Assembly (NCBI GenBank): GCA_943788165.1
Contig: CALSPF010000001.1
Span: forward strand, 806,001-870,000
Direction: 5' to 3'
DNA length: 64,000 nucleotides
Origin: an uncultured Flavobacteriaceae bacterium
Lineage (GTDB): Bacteria; Bacteroidota; Bacteroidia; Flavobacteriales; Flavobacteriaceae
In this document: positions 43,814 through 52,969 of the stretch, in pieces
Numbering within the stretch: the stretch's first letter is position 1
Layout of the letters: each line of letters opens with the position of its first letter
Notes under the pieces: generated by a model
Seen by the model: only the letters and a program-made list of their open reading frames with translations
Database searches by the model: none
Told to the model about the DNA's origin: nothing
Made by a program: the position numbers and the translations under genes

Positions 43814-44617
43814 ATGAAACAGACAGTCTTGGTTACCGGTGCTTCTTCAGGCTTGGGAAAATCCATTTCCTTCCACTTGCACTCCCTAGGCTACACTGTA
43901 ATCGGCACCAGCCGTTCCCCTCATAAGTATACCGATTTACCCTTTCCATTATTGGCATTGGACTTGAGTTCACAAGCTAGTATTGATTTGTTTTTTGCTG
44001 AATTGGCAACAAAGACCAATCGGCTAGATGTCTTGGTCAACAATGCAGGTGTAGGGATTACCGGTGCAGTAGAAGAGATGAATTTAAACGCTTTACGTTC
44101 GCATTTTGATACCAATTTCTTCGGTCCCTTGGCCATGGTACAGCAAGCGTTGCCCATAATGCGTTCTGCTGGGAAAGGAAAAATCATTAATATCACCTCA
44201 ATAGGCGCCTCCATGGGCTTGCCGTTTCGCGGAGGCTACTCGGCTTCTAAAGGAGCTTTACAACTTATTTCTGAGGCTCTGCGCATGGAAGTCGCGCAAT
44301 TCGGCATTGAAATCTGTACGCTTGCACCAGGAGATTATGCCACCGATATTGCCTCTCGTCGCTATTACGAACCCAATAAAAAGGGTTCCCCCTATGAGGC
44401 TATCTACCAAGAAAGTTTGTCCACCATGGATGAACATGTAGATGATGGGAATGATCCCATCGAAATTGCCAAAGCTGTAGCGGGCTATATTCAGAAAAAT
44501 AAATTGCGTCCTCACTATGCAGTGGGGCCCTTTATGCAACGCTTGTCGTTGACCATGAAGAAAATCCTTCCACAAAAAATATTTGAACGCATGTTAAAGA
44601 ACCACTATAATTTGTAA
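43814..44617 (+). CDS. Short-chain dehydrogenase/reductase (SDR)
   Basis: 267 aa, classical SDR. TGASSGLGKS is the NAD(P)-binding loop, NNAGV the fold mark, serine in ITSIG and YSASK with the catalytic tyrosine and lysine. Substrate unknown; such proteins reduce carbonyls of lipids or sugars. It starts directly after the SRP RNA T-run, and 18 bases separate it from the transaldolase gene. Confidence 0.9.
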   Translation: MKQTVLVTGASSGLGKSISFHLHSLGYTVIGTSRSPHKYTDLPFPLLALDLSSQASIDLFFAELATKTNRLDVLVNNAGVGITGAVEEMNLNALRSHFDTNFFGPLAMVQQALPIMRSAGKGKIINITSIGASMGLPFRGGYSASKGALQLISEALRMEVAQFGIEICTLAPGDYATDIASRRYYEPNKKGSPYEAIYQESLSTMDEHVDDGNDPIEIAKAVAGYIQKNKLRPHYAVGPFMQRLSLTMKKILPQKIFERMLKNHYNL

Positions 44618-44635
44618 ATTTAAAAAAACATTCAC

Positions 44636-45289
44636 ATGAAATTTTTTATCGATACGGCCAATCTAGATCAAATCAAAGAAGCTGAAGCCCTCGGGGTTTT
44701 AGATGGGGTAACCACCAATCCATCCTTGATGGCCAAAGAGGGAATCACCGGGAGTGATAATATCTTAAAGCACTATGTAGCCATTTGTGAAGCTGTAGAA
44801 GGCGATGTCTCTGCTGAAGTAATTGCAACCGACTTGGCAGGAATGATCAAGGAAGGGGAAGCACTTGCTGCACTCCACCCACAAATTGTGGTAAAGATTC
44901 CAATGATTGAAGATGGAATTAAAGCCTTAAAGTACTTCTCTGATCAAGGCATTAAAACCAACTGTACACTCGTGTTTTCAGCAGGTCAAGCCTTATTGGC
45001 AGCCAAAGCAGGGGCAATCTATGTTTCCCCTTTTATTGGACGTTTGGACGATATTTCCACCGATGGGTTGAACCTGATCGAAGAAATCCGTGAGATCTAC
45101 GACAACTATGCATTTGAAACGCAAATCCTTGCTGCTTCTGTGCGTCATACCATGCACGTGATTGATTGCGCAAAAATTGGCGCAGATGTAATGACTGGCC
45201 CATTGAGTTCCATCAAAGGCTTATTGAAGCACCCATTAACCGATATCGGTTTAGCGCAGTTTTTAGCTGATTACAAAAAAGGGAACTAG
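44636..45289 (+). CDS. Transaldolase-like / fructose-6-phosphate aldolase
   Basis: 217 aa, the short TalC/FSA class. [31 protein letters not shown] begins the barrel, the Schiff-base lysine is in IVVKIPM, and [31 protein letters not shown] is diagnostic. Either transaldolase of the pentose phosphate pathway or the fructose-6-phosphate aldolase variant; sequence alone does not settle it. Convergent with tag, one base apart. Confidence 0.92.
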   Translation: MKFFIDTANLDQIKEAEALGVLDGVTTNPSLMAKEGITGSDNILKHYVAICEAVEGDVSAEVIATDLAGMIKEGEALAALHPQIVVKIPMIEDGIKALKYFSDQGIKTNCTLVFSAGQALLAAKAGAIYVSPFIGRLDDISTDGLNLIEEIREIYDNYAFETQILAASVRHTMHVIDCAKIGADVMTGPLSSIKGLLKHPLTDIGLAQFLADYKKGN

Positions 45290-45844
45290 TTAAACGCCCA
45301 ACCACTTGGGTTGGTGTTTGAGTACCTTATTATAGATGGGGCATGCAGTAATGTGTGCCCCTTTTATGTAGCCTGTACCCATCAAAAATTCTTTGGTGAT
45401 TTCGTTTCCTGTAAACTTGAACCTTTGCTTAAAACATTTTACCCATTCTTCTTTATTTCTAGGATATTGCATATCCAGCCAATTTTTAAAAGACCCGTAC
45501 TCCTTTTGCAAAAGTTGTAGTTGTTGCGCATTGTAAATGGCCGCTTCAATCTTCTTTCGCATGCGAATGATTCCTGGGTTTTCTAGGAGCTGAAGTATGT
45601 CATCTTCCGTGAAGGAAGCAACTGTATTAATATCAAAATTAGCATAGGCAGCACGTATGCTTTCCTTTTTGTTGAGTAGGGTGTTCCACGACAATCCAGC
45701 TTGATTGATCTCCATCAACAGTCGGCCAAAGAGTTCATTGTCGTCTGTTACTGGGAAGCCGTATTCTGTATCATGATAGTGCACGTGTTTCTCGGAAAAA
45801 GCACCCGCTTTAATGGCCTCACAATAGGAAGGAAACGCAGGCAT
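45290..45844 (-). CDS. tag: DNA-3-methyladenine glycosylase I
   Basis: 184 aa. Removes 3-methyladenine from DNA. HDTEYGFPVTDDNELFGRLLMEINQAGLSW is the family core, and the zinc-snap ligands are visible as a cysteine near residue 7, a histidine in KHVHYHDTEYG, and histidine plus cysteine in AHITACPIYN. Its start overlaps the upstream lipoprotein stop by one base (TGATG), so the two are coupled. Confidence 0.94.
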   Translation of the reverse strand: MPAFPSYCEAIKAGAFSEKHVHYHDTEYGFPVTDDNELFGRLLMEINQAGLSWNTLLNKKESIRAAYANFDINTVASFTEDDILQLLENPGIIRMRKKIEAAIYNAQQLQLLQKEYGSFKNWLDMQYPRNKEEWVKCFKQRFKFTGNEITKEFLMGTGYIKGAHITACPIYNKVLKHQPKWLGV

Positions 45845-47226
45845 CAGCGGTTGTTTTTAGCAAGCGTTTCTATGAAAGTGTTACTGGAGAAATTTCCGAA
45901 CCCATCAAGAATTCGACCATTTTCGTTAATGATGATGCCTTTGTTGAGTAGGGTAATGACCCATTCACTACTTGCGCGTTCAAAATTGACCAAGGCGAAT
46001 TGGTTTTCGGGCGCAATTTTCATAATCGTTTGGTAATTGCGCACCAAGTCGTTATAGGGCTGTATACACACCCCCACAAAGCGATAGTTTGGAAAACGCT
46101 CTTTGTATTGTTTGACCCGTTCTTGGGTACGTTTAAAATGATTCATTTGGGTTTGTGACCAGAAGTAAACAACAGTGCGTTTACCTTTGAAAACTTCATC
46201 ACTATTGATGATTTCGCCTCTATTGGTTTCCATTTCTACCACGGGTAACTCTTGTCCGGGTTCCATTTGAATAAGTGAGGCATGGAGGCTTAAAATCTCA
46301 TTTAAATAATAGGGAGAGGTATTGACCGCAATAAAAAATTGCAGGAAATTTTCATGGTAAACATGGTTGCGGAAATTGAGCAACTCCTCATAGGCAACTG
46401 TACGCGCTAAGATATTTCGCAATATAGGGTTGCTAATGCGATCATCAATCAGTTGAATTCGCTTGACATTGAACTCAGTTTTGTTTTTTTCTTGAACAAA
46501 TAGCTTTCCTTCTTCGAGTGCTTCTTGACTCAGATAGCTCATCATGTAGGTAATATATGGCTCAAAGTAAACCAGGTCATGCTCGCCATAATTTAAAAAC
46601 TTTCGAAAATTAAAATAGGTGCTATCCTTTTTAAGGGCTGTTTTACCGCGAATAAGTGCATAGCGCTCTCTGCGATTTGCATAAGGATAAACATAGGCCG
46701 CCTGAGTGATTTTTTGGGCAAGTGGTGTTAACTGAGCTTGATTACTGAACTTAATCCATGCTGCTTTCTTTTTCTGTAAGAGAGAGTCGATGATATGCCC
46801 AAAAGCATCAGCATTCAAGACATACTTAGAGGACAGGAAACTTCTTTCTTGTGAAATGTTCAAATAGGTATCCATCAAGAAATTGTTTTTTCCAGACCCT
46901 GGTCCACTAAAAACCAAGGAAGCGTTGAAGTCAGACATGTTTGCCCGTGACCAAATAGAATCACCAGGCTCAATAATGACCATTTGTTTTTCGGGTAAAT
47001 GCTCCATTTTAAACAAGCCAAAGCGAATGGAATCATAGCGTTTGGCGAACCGATTTTCCTTGTCTAAAGGGAGAGAGTCAATGCGTTGATCATATTTGTA
47101 TAGCGAAACAAACTCTGAGGAGGGATTGATGATTTGCCCCCCAAAAAAGGCCGTAGTAGGCTTCTCCTTTTCTGTGGCACAGCCAAGTATAAAAAGAAAT
47201 CCGAGTAAACAGCATTGTTTGCGCAT
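45844..47226 (-). CDS. Thioredoxin-fold lipoprotein lacking CxxC
   Basis: 460 aa. Lipoprotein signal with lipobox ILGC near residue 16. A beta-sandwich start (about 25-105), a long helical middle (about 120-320) and a C-terminal TlpA/AhpC-like thioredoxin fold (about 335-460) with GKRTVVYFWSQTQMNHFKRT. Where thiol-disulfide proteins have WCxxC this one has SQTQ, so no redox activity is expected. Similar DUF4369/TlpA-like lipoproteins are common in Bacteroidota. Role unknown. It is coupled to tag. Confidence 0.72.
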   Translation of the reverse strand: MRKQCCLLGFLFILGCATEKEKPTTAFFGGQIINPSSEFVSLYKYDQRIDSLPLDKENRFAKRYDSIRFGLFKMEHLPEKQMVIIEPGDSIWSRANMSDFNASLVFSGPGSGKNNFLMDTYLNISQERSFLSSKYVLNADAFGHIIDSLLQKKKAAWIKFSNQAQLTPLAQKITQAAYVYPYANRRERYALIRGKTALKKDSTYFNFRKFLNYGEHDLVYFEPYITYMMSYLSQEALEEGKLFVQEKNKTEFNVKRIQLIDDRISNPILRNILARTVAYEELLNFRNHVYHENFLQFFIAVNTSPYYLNEILSLHASLIQMEPGQELPVVEMETNRGEIINSDEVFKGKRTVVYFWSQTQMNHFKRTQERVKQYKERFPNYRFVGVCIQPYNDLVRNYQTIMKIAPENQFALVNFERASSEWVITLLNKGIIINENGRILDGFGNFSSNTFIETLAKNNR

Positions 47227-47259
47227 GGAGGAATAGATTGATTACTGGCTAAGTTATAA

Positions 47260-48942
<1,683 letters not shown>

Positions 48943-49014
48943 TCCCTGCTTTTTCCAGTTGCTTAGTCGAGGAGGTTTTCATTAAAAGCGTATATTTAAC
49001 CAAAACAACCGATT

Positions 49015-49143
49015 ATGTCCAGTAAATTTTTTGGGAATAGAACCACTAAAAACGATGATAAACCATACGCCAAGAAAGCACCTAAAGCCAAGGGAAGTTC
49101 AAGAAGCAACACCGGCGTTAGAAAAGTAGGCCGGGGTAAGTAA
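49015..49143 (+). CDS. 42-aa basic small protein
   Basis: 42 aa, extremely basic: MSSKFFGNRTTKNDDKPYA then lysine, serine and asparagine repeats and the end GVRKVGRGK. Short proteins of this composition, ending in a K/R-rich GRGK, occur in other Bacteroidota as far as I recall, next to varied genes. Too short for the standard gene calls and without known function; nucleic-acid binding is a guess from charge. TATATTTA at 48991-48998 may be its promoter, one base from consensus. Confidence 0.55.
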   Translation: MSSKFFGNRTTKNDDKPYAKKAPKAKGSSRSNTGVRKVGRGK

Positions 49144-49492
49144 GTCTTTTTGTTGGGGAGATTTATTCTCTTAAAAGAAGCAATTAATTTAATTATACAA
49201 CGAGCGCCTCCCCCGTGTTGGTCCTGTATAGACGGATTTTTATTCTGTTGCGTGTTTGAATAGGTCACCAATTTTATTTCTATACTAGGTGTTTTATTAT
49301 GTTCATTTGTACTTAGAAAAAAAATATGATAGTTATTTAACTGAGGGCGTTGGATAGATTTGATGTTTATTCTTACATTTAAATAAATATTTCATGTAGA
49401 TGGCTTTTAACCGCCTAGAAAGGTTCAGCAGGCGTTACAAAGGCGTGCTAGTTAACAAGAGTATTTTTTTAATTATTTCATCAATTTCCTTG
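49144..49492. other. AT-rich intergenic stretch of about 350 bases
   Basis: No supported gene. A 91-codon minus-strand frame at 48996-49271 covers the 42-aa gene on the other strand and has no family resemblance. GGCGT motifs repeat near 49347, 49433 and 49441, without a clear attC or transposon end. Probably part of the same decayed patch as the two features that follow. Confidence 0.35.
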
Positions 49493-49757
49493 CTAATCAA
49501 TTAAATTATCAAAAGCATTATTATCAAGCTTTAACTCTCTTGTTTCCTTATTCCATGTATTAAGTATAAATATCTCAACATTTTCTAACTGAGATGCAAA
49601 TGCAATATTTTTAATTAATTGGTCAGGATTAATATTCCACCCATTAAAAACAATCATTTTATACTTCAATTCACTAGAGTATATAATTTCTTGAATGTTT
49701 TCTTTAGAAAAGTGAATCCATCCATTTCTTCCTTTAATCTTTCGTATTAATCATTTT
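49493..49757 (-). pseudogene. AT-rich remnant of an unidentified gene (C-terminal fragment)
   Basis: An open minus-strand frame of about 85 codons, ending at TAG 49493-49495, has no start codon at its upstream end. It reads LIRKIKGRNGWIHFSKEN, later MIVFNGWNINPDQLIKN and FILNTWNKETRELKL. It looks like real coding sequence, more AT-rich than its neighbours, and cannot be joined in frame to the cyclase upstream. Probably the tail of a transferred or deleted gene. Family not recognised. Confidence 0.4.
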
Positions 49758-50160
49758 TCTTTGTTAAATACTTTTCTAAGTCTCTTTTCCAACCAAGATT
49801 TGTTTTTAAATCTTGAACAGTTATGGGGTCAAAGTCAGCTTTGTGCTGCATATCTATGACCATGCCATCTCCATAGCACCATTCTAGTGGAACCTCATCG
49901 ATGGTTTTAGCTTTCTTGCCCATGGAAGTGGGAGCATAGTGCCAAGGAGCGTCTGGGTGGGTGGTAGAATGCACGCCCATTTTTCGAATCTCATCGTCTG
50001 CCCATCCCATAAAAGCCTTTGGAATTAAACTAAAGGGTAAACCAAATAAGCGAATGATCCAATGGGATGCACGGTGGACTTTGTGTTTGATCTTTACTTT
50101 CATAAAAAAGGGATCTCCGGGATTGTACTGCATGGTCTTAGATAAATCGATGATTTTCAT
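49747..50160 (-). pseudogene. Truncated cyclase (kynurenine formamidase-like), N-terminal half only
   Basis: 137 aa, about half the usual length of 250 or more. MKIIDLSKTMQYNPGDPFF starts it and HSTTHPDAPWHY matches the metal-binding HxGTHxDxPxH motif of the cyclase family (PF04199), which includes kynurenine formamidase. After about codon 122 (near 49795) the sequence switches to the lysine-rich WKRDLEKYLTKKND and stops, so the C-terminal half of the fold is lost. It probably cannot fold as an enzyme. Confidence 0.6.
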
Positions 50161-50228
50161 GGGTCATTACTTTGGTTACTAAAGATAAGAAGAAGTTAAA
50201 TAGGGAGTTAAATTTAAATTTAGAGTAC

Positions 50229-50253
50229 AAAAAAAAGGGAGCGAACTCCCTTT
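50229..50253 (-). terminator. Terminator of the symporter gene
   Basis: AAAGGGAG (50234-50241) and CTCCCTTT (50246-50253) around a CGAA loop, with an A-run (50229-50236) that becomes a T-run on the minus strand. It lies 20 bases after the symporter stop. Confidence 0.8.
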
Positions 50254-50272
50254 GTGAATAGATCAACTTTGT

Positions 50273-51868
50273 TTAGGTAAAGATAAAATAAGTGCTTAAG
50301 ACGATAATAATCACAATCGTGCCCATCACTTTGACATGTTTCCAAGGAGTGATATCAACCTGCTCAGTATAACCTTGTTCGTAGGCAATTTCTCTTGGCT
50401 TTAGCTTTCCAATCAATAACATGATGCCAACATTAAAGAGGAATAAAATTGACATTACATGAAGGAAATGCGGATAGGTCCCTCCGTTTTCAATCACATA
50501 ATCTTTTAGGAAGAATTGACTTATCGAATATAAAATCACCCCAGACCCCATGGCGACTTTCGCTGCTATTGCAGGGACGTGCTTTGTACGGTACCCTACA
50601 AGAATTATGGTTAAAATTGGAATGCTGTAACAACCGTTAATCTCTTGTAAGTAGCCAAAGAGTCCCTCTGGAGCATTAGCAATGGTTGGTGCGATAAACA
50701 TGGACAACAGCGCTAAAACAATCCCAAAGGTTTTCCCTGCTTTAACAACTTCTCGTTCATTCGCCTCTTTCTTGATGTATTGTTTGTAAATATCTAATCC
50801 AAATAAAGTTACCGAACTATTTAAGGCAGAATTAAACGAACTTAAAATAGCTCCAAAGAGTACTGCGGCGAAAAAACCTAAGAGTACAGGCGGTAAAACT
50901 TTATTGACCAATAGACCATAGGATTGATCTGCCTGACTGGCGTCTAGCGTTCCGCCAAATATATAAAAGGCAATGATTCCCGGTAGGACCACAATAAGCG
51001 GCCCCAATATTTTTACGAAGGCAGCTAAGATCAAGCCTTTTTGCCCTTCAATTAAATTTTTGGCTGCTAGAGCACGTTGAATAATGGCTTGGTTAGTTCC
51101 CCAGTAGAATAGTTGCACCAGCATCATTCCAGTGAAAATAGTGCTAAAAGGGATCGCAGAATCATTACTCCCCATTGCTTTGAATTTAGATGGATCGTGA
51201 TTATAAATGGTTTCTATTCCTGCCCAAAGACTTCCGTCTCCCACATAAGTTAACCCAAAGACGGGAATCAGCAACCCCCCAATAAATAGCCCAATTGCAT
51301 TAACAGTATCTGAAACGGCAACGGCTTTTAGTCCTCCAAAAATGGCATAAACAGAACCGATTAAACCTATCGACCATACAGTGATTGTCAATGTATTACT
51401 TTGATCCATCCCAAAGACGCTGGTGAGGTCAAATATCCCAATAAGAGCGACTGCTCCAGAATAGAGTACAATGGGAAGTAAAACCACCACATAACCACTT
51501 AAGAAGAGTCCAGAGGTAATCGATTTAGTTGCGGTATCATAACGACGCTCTAAAAATTGTGGAATGGTTGTTAGTCCCCCTTTTAGGTAGCGGGGTAATA
51601 AGATGGTTGCAGTAACCACCATGGCAATGGCAGCAAGTGTCTCCCAGGCCATTACAAGAATTCCTTCGTTATAGGCAGAACCATTCAAGCCTACTAATTG
51701 TTCAGTTGATAGATTTGTCAATAACAAAGAGGCGGCTATTACGGGAGCAGTAAGACTTCTTCCCCCCAAAAAATAGCCATCTTCTGTGTTCTCATCTGTT
51801 TTTCTTGTGGCGAGATATGCCACGATTCCTACCAATAGGGTAAAGGAAATGAATATAATAAATTGCAT
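50273..51868 (-). CDS. Sodium/solute symporter (SSS family, SGLT-like)
   Basis: 531 aa with about 13 membrane helices across the length. LTAPVIAASLLLTNLSTEQLVGLNGSAYNEG and the helix with YWGTNQAIIQRALAAKNLIEGQKG match the SGLT/SglT branch that couples sugar or similar solute uptake to sodium. Inner membrane. Its transcript ends in the terminator noted. The neighbouring cyclase relic gives no hint of the substrate. Confidence 0.88.
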   Translation of the reverse strand: MQFIIFISFTLLVGIVAYLATRKTDENTEDGYFLGGRSLTAPVIAASLLLTNLSTEQLVGLNGSAYNEGILVMAWETLAAIAMVVTATILLPRYLKGGLTTIPQFLERRYDTATKSITSGLFLSGYVVVLLPIVLYSGAVALIGIFDLTSVFGMDQSNTLTITVWSIGLIGSVYAIFGGLKAVAVSDTVNAIGLFIGGLLIPVFGLTYVGDGSLWAGIETIYNHDPSKFKAMGSNDSAIPFSTIFTGMMLVQLFYWGTNQAIIQRALAAKNLIEGQKGLILAAFVKILGPLIVVLPGIIAFYIFGGTLDASQADQSYGLLVNKVLPPVLLGFFAAVLFGAILSSFNSALNSSVTLFGLDIYKQYIKKEANEREVVKAGKTFGIVLALLSMFIAPTIANAPEGLFGYLQEINGCYSIPILTIILVGYRTKHVPAIAAKVAMGSGVILYSISQFFLKDYVIENGGTYPHFLHVMSILFLFNVGIMLLIGKLKPREIAYEQGYTEQVDITPWKHVKVMGTIVIIIVLSTYFIFT

Positions 51869-51982
51869 AGTGGGGTCTAATTCAGTTGATTCTTCTAAAA
51901 ATAAGAAAACTTAAGGAAAGAAAGGATGATTTAGTTAAAAAGCACCGTCAAAAAAGAATTAAGCTTCCAGCTAAGAAAATTT

Positions 51983-52207
51983 CTAAGCAGAAAGATCTTT
52001 TAAAATGGCTTTGGCATTATCGTATTCGTCTTTATGAACAAAAATACGTTGCATCATTGGGGCAGTTGCACCAAAACCGGCTAAACGGGCAGATTCGCTT
52101 TCATCTTTGATAACGGGAGTAATACTCGCTTCTGCTAAAGCATTTTTAATGGCTAATACTACAATGGTAGAGCCAGTGAATAGATGTTGGTAGGTAGATT
52201 GTGACAT
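51983..52207 (-). CDS. DUF2007 domain protein (putative signal-transducing)
   Basis: 74 aa, soluble. LFTGSTIVVLAIKNALAEASITPVIKDE and a C-terminal IFVHKDEYDNAKAILKDLS match DUF2007, a small PII-like fold family assumed to bind small molecules or proteins. Function unknown. It lies nine bases after the membrane protein gene upstream and probably shares its transcript. Confidence 0.8.
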   Translation of the reverse strand: MSQSTYQHLFTGSTIVVLAIKNALAEASITPVIKDESESARLAGFGATAPMMQRIFVHKDEYDNAKAILKDLSA

Positions 52208-52216
52208 AGGACTAAT

Positions 52217-52897
52217 TTAAACTTTATTGTAGTAACTATTCCAAATAGCGGGGTTAAAGTTTTTCCCTAAGGCAAAACCGTAAAATAAAACAATGGAGGC
52301 AATGGCTTTAAACATAAAAAAATACACCATCCAATAAGTTGACCAAGAAGTCGTTTTACTGAAGATTGCCATGGGAGTTAGTGAAGTTGCTATCCAGCTA
52401 ATACCCAGAATTAGCACCATAAGATTCCAAATATTTTTGAAGGGCCATATAAATTCTTTTCGAAATGGACTCAAGTCATCTCCCCATTGGTGGATAAGGT
52501 AGAAGTAATTGTTTCCAATGGGAACAAATAATAAAGGATCGTCAGTGTTTTTTAAACGGAACAATTTAGAGGGTGCCATTATTTTAAAACCCGATAGGGT
52601 AGTGTTGTGTATAGTTTCTAAGGCGGTAATTTTGTCAAAGGCTTCTTGTGGCAAATCGTTTTTAAAGTACTTGATGTCTAAAAAACGCAAACGATAATCT
52701 ATGCAAGTATCTTTTATGGTGTCAATGTGGAAAATATCATCGGTTGCTAATCTTTCAAATGTAAAATCATTTACTGTTGTTGGTCTAGCAATGAGTTGAT
52801 TTACAGATTCCATAAAAGATGTATCAGCTTTTTTGGCATCCATTAATTTCTCTGCAATATTGGTCGGCTTAAATAGTTTCATCATCATCATCTTCAA
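52217..52897 (-). CDS. Membrane protein of unknown function
   Basis: 226 aa. A soluble N-terminal domain (about 1-155) with ITALETIHNTTLSGFKIMAPSKLFRLKNTDD and LFVPIGNNYFYLIHQWGDDLS, then two membrane helices (about 158-178 and 188-212) and the end NPAIWNSYYNKV. Similar proteins occur beside pheT in flavobacteria as far as I recall. Family not named with confidence. Function unknown. Confidence 0.6.
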   Translation of the reverse strand: MKMMMMKLFKPTNIAEKLMDAKKADTSFMESVNQLIARPTTVNDFTFERLATDDIFHIDTIKDTCIDYRLRFLDIKYFKNDLPQEAFDKITALETIHNTTLSGFKIMAPSKLFRLKNTDDPLLFVPIGNNYFYLIHQWGDDLSPFRKEFIWPFKNIWNLMVLILGISWIATSLTPMAIFSKTTSWSTYWMVYFFMFKAIASIVLFYGFALGKNFNPAIWNSYYNKV

Positions 52898-52969
52898 TCT
52901 CTTTTCATTGTAAATTTAAGAATTTTAATGGTATCCTCAAATTGTTCATCACAGTTTTAGTGTTTCCCG

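Noticed and set aside
45291-45319. Possible hairpin CCAACC/GGTTGG between the transaldolase and tag genes
   Set aside because: Stem of only six pairs and inside the tag coding region; too weak to call a terminator.
48996-49271. 91-codon minus-strand frame opposite the 42-aa gene
   Set aside because: Coding only as the complement of the small basic gene and AT-rich flank; no family resemblance.
49340-49470. Repeated GGCGT motifs that could suggest an integron attachment site or transposon end
   Set aside because: No matched inverse-core and core pair at attC-like spacing, no integrase nearby, and no terminal inverted repeat.
51886-52110. 74-codon plus-strand frame, very basic
   Set aside because: It is mostly the antisense of the DUF2007 gene, which matches a known family.
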